From positions 619,762 through 683,761 of the forward strand of contig NZ_JAUEMJ010000001.1 in NCBI RefSeq assembly GCF_030403505.1: a stretch of DNA of 64,000 nucleotides. The letters run 5' to 3'. The notes beneath the pieces were generated by a model, which saw only the letters and a program-made list of their open reading frames with translations, did not search any database and was not told the DNA's origin. The position numbers were made by a program, and so were the translations under genes. Positions 59,699 to 64,000 of this stretch are shown here, in pieces. Origin of the DNA: Glycomyces tritici. Lineage in GTDB: Bacteria; Actinomycetota; Actinomycetes; Mycobacteriales; Micromonosporaceae. Position 1 is the first letter of the stretch. Every line of letters begins with the position of its first letter.

Positions 59699-60421
59699 TC
59701 ACCAGTCCGAGCGGAGCGCGCGGCGGCGCTGCCACCACAGGACGAGGGCCGCACCGCCGGCGAGGGCCACGGCCCCGCCGCCGATCCCGAGGCCGAGCCC
59801 GGCGCCCGTGGTCGGCAGCGTCGGCTTCGGCGACTCGGACGCGGCCGGGACGGACGGGCTCTCACTCGGCGCGGGCGACGAGGGCGGCGGCGACGACGGC
59901 GGGTTGACCGGCGGGGCTTCGAACAGCCACTCCTGGAAGTGCCTGCTGGCGCCGGTCTCGGGCTTCACCGCGAGGACCTCGGCGCCCTCCTCCGCGTCGG
60001 ACCCGTCCGCCAGGCCGAGGAAGTAGCCGTCGGCGGTGACGAAGCGGAAGTCGCTGTGGGAGGGCAGGGGGTCGAAGACGAGCTCCCAGGAGATCGCGTC
60101 GGCGCATTCGATGAGGAACACGGGCGCGGTCTCGCCGCCGCCGCCGGTGTCGGCGCTCAGGCACCGGCCCGAGTCGTCGTGCACGAGCTGGTACGCGCCG
60201 AGCCCCTGCAGCGCCTCGACGGCCACGAGCCGCCACAGGTGGTGGTCGGCCGTCAGACGGGCGCCGTCCTCGGACGCCGCCAGCGGGAGGGTCGGGTGGT
60301 CCTTGAGATAGACCTTCACGGCGCCCGAGGGCACGTTCTGGGCCTGTGCGGTGCCGCCGAAGGCGGTCGCGATCAGGCAGGCGGCGGCGACAGCGGCCGC
60401 CTGAAGCATCGGGAATCTCAT
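59699..60421 (-). CDS. LPXTG-anchored surface protein with lectin-like domain
   Basis: A 240-residue cell-wall protein. A signal peptide (MRFPMLQAAAVAAACLIATAFGG) precedes a domain with GAYQLVHDDSGRCLSAD and FRFVTADGYFLGLAD, loosely like ricin-type beta-trefoil lectins. A Pro/Ser-rich stalk follows, then the sorting signal LPTTG with a hydrophobic helix and a basic tail (WWQRRRALRSDW). It should be attached by a sortase. It lies 81 bases behind pspM in the same orientation. The ligand is unknown. Confidence 0.83.
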   Translation of the reverse strand: MRFPMLQAAAVAAACLIATAFGGTAQAQNVPSGAVKVYLKDHPTLPLAASEDGARLTADHHLWRLVAVEALQGLGAYQLVHDDSGRCLSADTGGGGETAPVFLIECADAISWELVFDPLPSHSDFRFVTADGYFLGLADGSDAEEGAEVLAVKPETGASRHFQEWLFEAPPVNPPSSPPPSSPAPSESPSVPAASESPKPTLPTTGAGLGLGIGGGAVALAGGAALVLWWQRRRALRSDW

Positions 60422-60502
60422 CTTCGAATTAGATCAAATGAGACATACTTGCCTTTTTCCACTCCGAAGCGCGTCTTCCACGTCACTAGGCGTGACCAAA
60501 GG

Positions 60503-61297
60503 TCAGCCGGTGGCCTGCGGCCCGACACTCCCGCGGATCTCGCTCGCCGCGTCCCCGGCCGCGCGCAACCGGTCCGCGGCGTCGGTGAGCAGGTCCAGCG
60601 TCTCGTCCGAACGATGCGCCGACAGCGCCTGCTGGAGCCCGATCGAACCCGCCAGGCACTCCCCCGCCGCACTCACCATGTCCTCATAGGCGGCCACGCC
60701 CGCTTCCAGGCGCTCCACCATCCGGTCCAGGTTCGCCCCCAGACCGGCCCGCTTCACCTCCGGCGCGATCGCGATCGCCGCCTCGACGTCCTTGACGCCC
60801 AAGGCGAGCCGGTACAGCTCCTGCCCGGCCTTCGACGCCCCCGCGAGGATCGCCACCGCCTCGACATTCCCTTCGAGACGGTTCGCCATCTGCTCGGCGG
60901 CCACAGAGGCCCGCTCCAACCGCTCGTACGGCGGCAGCGCCCGGCTCCCCCGGAACCGCGCCCGGATCCGCCCGCGCCGGATCGCCTCGGCCGTCTCACC
61001 GAACAGGCCCTGCGCCTCCTTCGCCAGCTTCGCCGGGCCGTGCAGCTCCAAGGAGACGCGCTCGGCGGCGGGAAGCGCACGGGCCAGGCGCCGGTAGTCG
61101 AACCACCGGACCACCGCCATCGCGGTCGAGAACCCCGCGATCGTCACCCAGACGCCGTCCGCCGCACCGAGACCGGCATAGGGCACGAAGAAGGCGCTGC
61201 CGGCGGCAGCGCCTCCCGCAATGGTGGTCCAGGACTTGGCGGAGGACAGCCGCGAGCGCAGGCGCTTGAACGCGCGCTTGCGGTCCTTAGCGTCCAC
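60503..61297 (-). CDS. Phage-shock envelope stress protein PspM-like
   Basis: A 264-residue protein with two closely spaced N-terminal hydrophobic segments (AKSWTTIAGGAAAGSAFFVPY and GLGAADGVWVTIAGFSTAMAVV) and a long helical C-terminal part rich in Ala, Arg and Glu. The location directly behind pspA, in the order clgR-pspA-pspM known from mycobacteria, makes PspM the best call. It would be a membrane partner that recruits PspA. The GTG start is preceded by GAGG. Confidence 0.8.
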   Translation of the reverse strand: MDAKDRKRAFKRLRSRLSSAKSWTTIAGGAAAGSAFFVPYAGLGAADGVWVTIAGFSTAMAVVRWFDYRRLARALPAAERVSLELHGPAKLAKEAQGLFGETAEAIRRGRIRARFRGSRALPPYERLERASVAAEQMANRLEGNVEAVAILAGASKAGQELYRLALGVKDVEAAIAIAPEVKRAGLGANLDRMVERLEAGVAAYEDMVSAAGECLAGSIGLQQALSAHRSDETLDLLTDAADRLRAAGDAASEIRGSVGPQATG

Positions 61298-61313
61298 CGG
61301 CAGTCCTCTCAGA

Positions 61314-62180
61314 TCAGCTCTTGGCCTTGTCGGCTTCGGCCTCGGGCTCGGCCGTGCCGTCGTCGTTGCCCAGCGACGCGCGGATGTCCGCGAGGCGGGC
61401 GCTGGTGACCGACTCCTTCGACTCGATCGCCGGGCTCGCCTTGCCGCCCGAGAGCTGCTCGCCCTCCAGCGACGCGCGGATCTGGTCCAGGCGCGAGGCG
61501 CCCGCCATGTCCCGCGTGGCCCGGTTGACCTCCAGGAGGCGACCCTCCACCGAGTTCGAGGCGAGCTCGGCGCGGCCCATGGCGTTGGAGTAGCGGCCCT
61601 CGATCTTGTCGCGGATCTCGTCGAAGTTCGGCACGTTGCCGGGGGCGGCGGTCTGCGACATCGACTCGAGCGAGGAGGCGATCGTCTCCTGCATCTTGGC
61701 CTGCTCGAGCTGGCCGAGCAGCTTCGTGCGCTCCTGCAGCTTCTGCTGCAGGATCATCTGGTTGTTCTCGACGGCCTTCTTGGCCTGGTCCGCAGCGGTG
61801 AGCGCCTGGTCGTGCATCACCTTCATGTCCTCGAGGGACTGTTCGGTGGAGACCAGCTGACCGGCGAGGATCTCGGCGGTCGACTCGAACTGCTGCGCCT
61901 TCGCCTCGTCGCCGTCGGCGCGGGCCTTGTCCGCGAGCACGAGCGCCTGGCGGGCCTGCGCCTGCAGACGCTCCACCTCGGACATCGAGCGGTTGAGCTT
62001 CATCTCCAGCTGACGCTGGTTCCCGATCACGGACGCCGCCTGCCCCACCAGCGCCTGGTGCTGCTTCTGGGCTTCTTCAATCGCCTGCTGGATCTGGATC
62101 TTGGGGTCGGCGTGCTCATCGATCTTCGCACCGAAGAGCGCCATCATGTATTTCCAGCCCTTGACGAACGGATTGGCCAT
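61314..62180 (-). CDS. pspA: Phage shock protein A, PspA/IM30 family
   Basis: A 288-residue membrane-stress protein of the ESCRT-III-like PspA family. It starts [17 protein letters not shown], followed by long coiled-coil segments ([59 protein letters not shown]). A C-terminal tail rich in Glu/Asp/Ala is longer than in E. coli PspA. It binds and stabilises damaged membranes. Expression by the upstream ClgR is expected from mycobacterial precedent. pspM follows after 16 bases. Confidence 0.93.
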   Translation of the reverse strand: MANPFVKGWKYMMALFGAKIDEHADPKIQIQQAIEEAQKQHQALVGQAASVIGNQRQLEMKLNRSMSEVERLQAQARQALVLADKARADGDEAKAQQFESTAEILAGQLVSTEQSLEDMKVMHDQALTAADQAKKAVENNQMILQQKLQERTKLLGQLEQAKMQETIASSLESMSQTAAPGNVPNFDEIRDKIEGRYSNAMGRAELASNSVEGRLLEVNRATRDMAGASRLDQIRASLEGEQLSGGKASPAIESKESVTSARLADIRASLGNDDGTAEPEAEADKAKS

Positions 62181-62295
62181 TATCGGGGTCCTTCCGGTGA
62201 TTGCTACGCCGACATGCCTCTAGTGTCGGACATCGGCGCCACATGCGTGGGACAGGGTGACGCCTCAATCGCCAAAACTACATCATCAGCGGATT

Positions 62296-62751
62296 TCAAG
62301 CCGCCGCGCGGACCACCGAATCGGTCACCTCACCACGACGGTGCCGAGAGCGGACCTGCGCGATCGAAGCGGGCGCCGCCGACAGGGCGCGACGCCGCCG
62401 GGCGACCTCCTCCTGGACGTCGCTCAAAGGCTCGGCCTTGTCCCGCGGCCGCGGCAGCACCGCCACCTGACGGCCCTGCGCCAGCGCCTCGCGCCCCAGG
62501 GTCTCCGCCTCACCGCGCTCGTGGACGGCGACCTCGCGCGAGACCTCCGCCAGCACCTCGGACAGGCGCACCTGCAGGGCCCCGCACACCGAAGCGAGCA
62601 GCTCGCTCGACGGTTCCTTATGGCCCCGCTCGATCTCCGAGAGGTATCCCAGACTCACATTGGCCTGCTTCGACACGTCCCGCAGCGTCCGCTTCTGCGC
62701 GCGGCGGCGGCGCCGCAGGGTCTCTCCCAGCAGTTCCCGCAACAACACCAT
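62296..62751 (-). CDS. clgR: ClgR-like XRE transcriptional regulator
   Basis: A 151-residue activator that in related actinobacteria controls clp proteases and the psp operon. The XRE domain is clear (LGETLRRRRRAQKRTLRDVSK, recognition region VSLGYLSEIERGHKEPSSELL). The ATG with GGAG seven bases upstream is preferred to a GTG 30 bases earlier. It lies between pgsA and pspA, an order known from mycobacteria (pgsA3-clgR-pspA-pspM). No exact ClgR box could be confirmed. Confidence 0.9.
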   Translation of the reverse strand: MVLLRELLGETLRRRRRAQKRTLRDVSKQANVSLGYLSEIERGHKEPSSELLASVCGALQVRLSEVLAEVSREVAVHERGEAETLGREALAQGRQVAVLPRPRDKAEPLSDVQEEVARRRRALSAAPASIAQVRSRHRRGEVTDSVVRAAA

Positions 62752-62806
62752 GAGATTCTCCTCCGCGCCGCGATAGCTCACATGAGCTTAGGTGGGTTCC
62801 GCAAGC

Positions 62807-63388
62807 CTATCTCGTCCGGTTCGGCTCGCTCTTCTTCGTTTTGAATGCTTTCCAGAGGTAATCCATTCCCGTCGCCACCGTGAGGACGAGCGCGGCCCCC
62901 ATCAGCCACGGACCCACCGCGTCGAGCGGGGACGGCCAAGGCCACAGGTACCAGGCCACAGCCGTGATCTGCAGGACCGTCTTGAGCTTCCCGCCCCGGT
63001 CGGCCGCGATCACCGTGCGCCGCAGCACCGCCATCCGCAACGCCGTGATCCCGAGTTCACGCAGAAGGATGACCACGGTCACCCACCACGCCAGGTGGTC
63101 GTAGTAGCTCAAGAGGATCAGCGAGGCGCCGATGAGGATCTTGTCGGCGATCGGGTCCGCGAGCTTCCCGAAATCGGTGACCAGGCCGCGCGAGCGCGCC
63201 AGCCAGCCGTCCACGAAGTCCGTCGCCGAGATGAACACGAACAGCACGCAGGCGGCCATCCGCCACCCCGAGTGCTCCATCCCCGAGAGGACCACGAACA
63301 CCGCGAAGACCGGCACCAGGAAGATCCGGGCCACCGTCACCACGTTCGCGATGTTCCACGGCGAGACCGGCGGGTCCTCAGTGGTCAC
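62807..63388 (-). CDS. pgsA: CDP-diacylglycerol--glycerol-3-phosphate 3-phosphatidyltransferase
   Basis: Makes phosphatidylglycerophosphate for phosphatidylglycerol and cardiolipin. A 193-residue integral membrane protein with four or five hydrophobic helices. The CDP-alcohol phosphotransferase signature D-G-x2-A-R-x8-G-x3-D-x3-D is present in VDGWLARSRGLVTDFGKLAD. The GTG start overlaps the rimO stop as GTGA, coupling the two genes. It precedes clgR in the envelope cluster. Confidence 0.94.
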   Translation of the reverse strand: MTTEDPPVSPWNIANVVTVARIFLVPVFAVFVVLSGMEHSGWRMAACVLFVFISATDFVDGWLARSRGLVTDFGKLADPIADKILIGASLILLSYYDHLAWWVTVVILLRELGITALRMAVLRRTVIAADRGGKLKTVLQITAVAWYLWPWPSPLDAVGPWLMGAALVLTVATGMDYLWKAFKTKKSEPNRTR

Positions 63389-64000
63389 CAGGCCTCCTCG
63401 ACGATCTCCGCCACGAGGTCGACGCCGTGCGAGTCGATCACCTTCGCCGTCACGAAGTCGCCGGGCTCCAGGCCCTCGACTTCGCCCACGAGCGCGATCG
63501 TGCCGTCGACCTCCGGGGCCTGGTGCGCGCCCCGGCCGTCCACGCCGTCGTCCTCCACGGACTCGACCAGGACCTTCATGACCTCGCCCACGCGCTCGGC
63601 GGCGCGCTGGCTCACCAGCTCGTCGACGAGCATCGAGACGCGGGTGTGGCGCTCGGAGACGACGTCCTCGTCCACGTGCCCGTCGAGGTGCACCGCTTCG
63701 GTGCCGTCCTCGTCGGAGTAGGCGAACACGCCGGTGGAGTCGAGGCGGGCCTCCTCGAGGAAGCCCATGAGCTCCTCGACGTCCTCTTCGGTCTCGCCGG
63801 GGAAGCCGACGATGACGTTGGTGCGGGCCCCGGCGAGCGGGTCGACGTCGCGGATCTGCTTGAGCAGCGCCAGGAAGTTCTCGGTGGAGCCGAACCGGCG
63901 CATGCGGCGCAGCACCTTCGCGGAGGAGTGCTGGAACGAGAGGTCGAAGTACGGCACGACCTTCTCGGTGCGCTGCATCGCCTCGATGAGGCTGGGGCGC
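63385..64000 (-). CDS. rimO: Ribosomal protein S12 methylthiotransferase (partial, cut by the window end)
   Basis: The C-terminal part (about 200 residues) of a radical-SAM methylthiotransferase; the N-terminus with the iron-sulfur cluster cysteines lies beyond the window. Visible segments are YFDLSFQHSSAKVLRRM, NVIVGFPGETEEDVEELM and a TRAM domain (FVTAKVIDSHGVDLVAEIVE). Association with pgsA supports RimO rather than MiaB. It adds a methylthio group to an aspartate of ribosomal protein S12. The stop overlaps the pgsA start. Confidence 0.9.
   Translation of the reverse strand, partial: RPSLIEAMQRTEKVVPYFDLSFQHSSAKVLRRMRRFGSTENFLALLKQIRDVDPLAGARTNVIVGFPGETEEDVEELMGFLEEARLDSTGVFAYSDEDGTEAVHLDGHVDEDVVSERHTRVSMLVDELVSQRAAERVGEVMKVLVESVEDDGVDGRGAHQAPEVDGTIALVGEVEGLEPGDFVTAKVIDSHGVDLVAEIVEEAW

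Noticed and set aside
59564..61408. Plus-strand frame opposite the LPXTG and pspM genes
   Set aside because: It has no domain and is opposite well-supported genes.

Overview
The window is high-GC chromosomal DNA from a Gram-positive actinobacterium. Supporting signs are GTG/TTG starts, likely leaderless promoters, an XRE/DUF397 pair, a clgR-pspA-pspM cluster next to pgsA and rimO, a two-lipoyl-domain SucB and an LPXTG surface protein. A Glycomycetaceae-like genome (Glycomyces/Stackebrandtia) is my best guess, but this is inference.

Layout. (1) 0.1-6.7 kb, minus strand: a five-gene sugar-acid operon (two Gfo/Idh/MocA oxidoreductases, uronate isomerase, an L-fuconate-dehydratase-like enolase, a mannitol-dehydrogenase-family reductase), with its own promoter, a LacI-type operator and a terminator. 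(2) 6.8-13.4 kb: housekeeping genes gcvT, pepA, lpdA and sucB. (3) 13.5-21.3 kb: accessory genes, with tandem phosphotransferase paralogues flanked by remnants of a nuclease-like family, an XRE/DUF397 module, two methyltransferases, a thioesterase and small proteins. (4) 21.5-34.2 kb: a plus-strand defence island of visibly lower GC. It encodes a MORC/MutL-like GHKL ATPase, a DUF4420 PD-(D/E)XK nuclease, a Z1 helicase, a C5-cytosine methyltransferase homologue without the catalytic Cys, an intact C5 methyltransferase, an XRE-GHKL ATPase fusion, a protein of unknown function, a DUF6339-like protein and Vsr. (5) 34.3-43.2 kb: a flavoprotein, a class A penicillin-binding protein, a PLP enzyme, a sugar-lactone oxidase, an I36-type secreted protein and a RibD-C reductase. 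(6) 43.2-50.5 kb: a HerA-like ATPase, SbcD and SbcC, then a carbonic anhydrase lipoprotein and a NurA-like protein. Together these recall the archaeal HerA-NurA-Mre11-Rad50 set. (7) 50.6-60.4 kb: a lytic-transglycosylase-like secreted protein with a structured leader, a PadR/HAAS module, gltX, an FAH-family hydrolase, a secreted propeller-like protein, citramalate synthase with a possible attenuator, and an LPXTG protein. (8) 60.5-64 kb: rimO, pgsA, clgR, pspA and pspM, an envelope-stress cluster, cut by the window end within rimO.

The two most interesting systems are the 12.6-kb restriction-modification-like island, which pairs a degenerate with an intact cytosine methyltransferase and two GHKL ATPases, and the HerA/SbcCD/NurA-like repair set. 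No tRNA, rRNA, CRISPR array, insertion sequence, integrase or attachment site was recognised. Start codons were chosen by ribosome binding site, gene overlap and where the conserved domain begins; alternatives are noted where two choices are reasonable.
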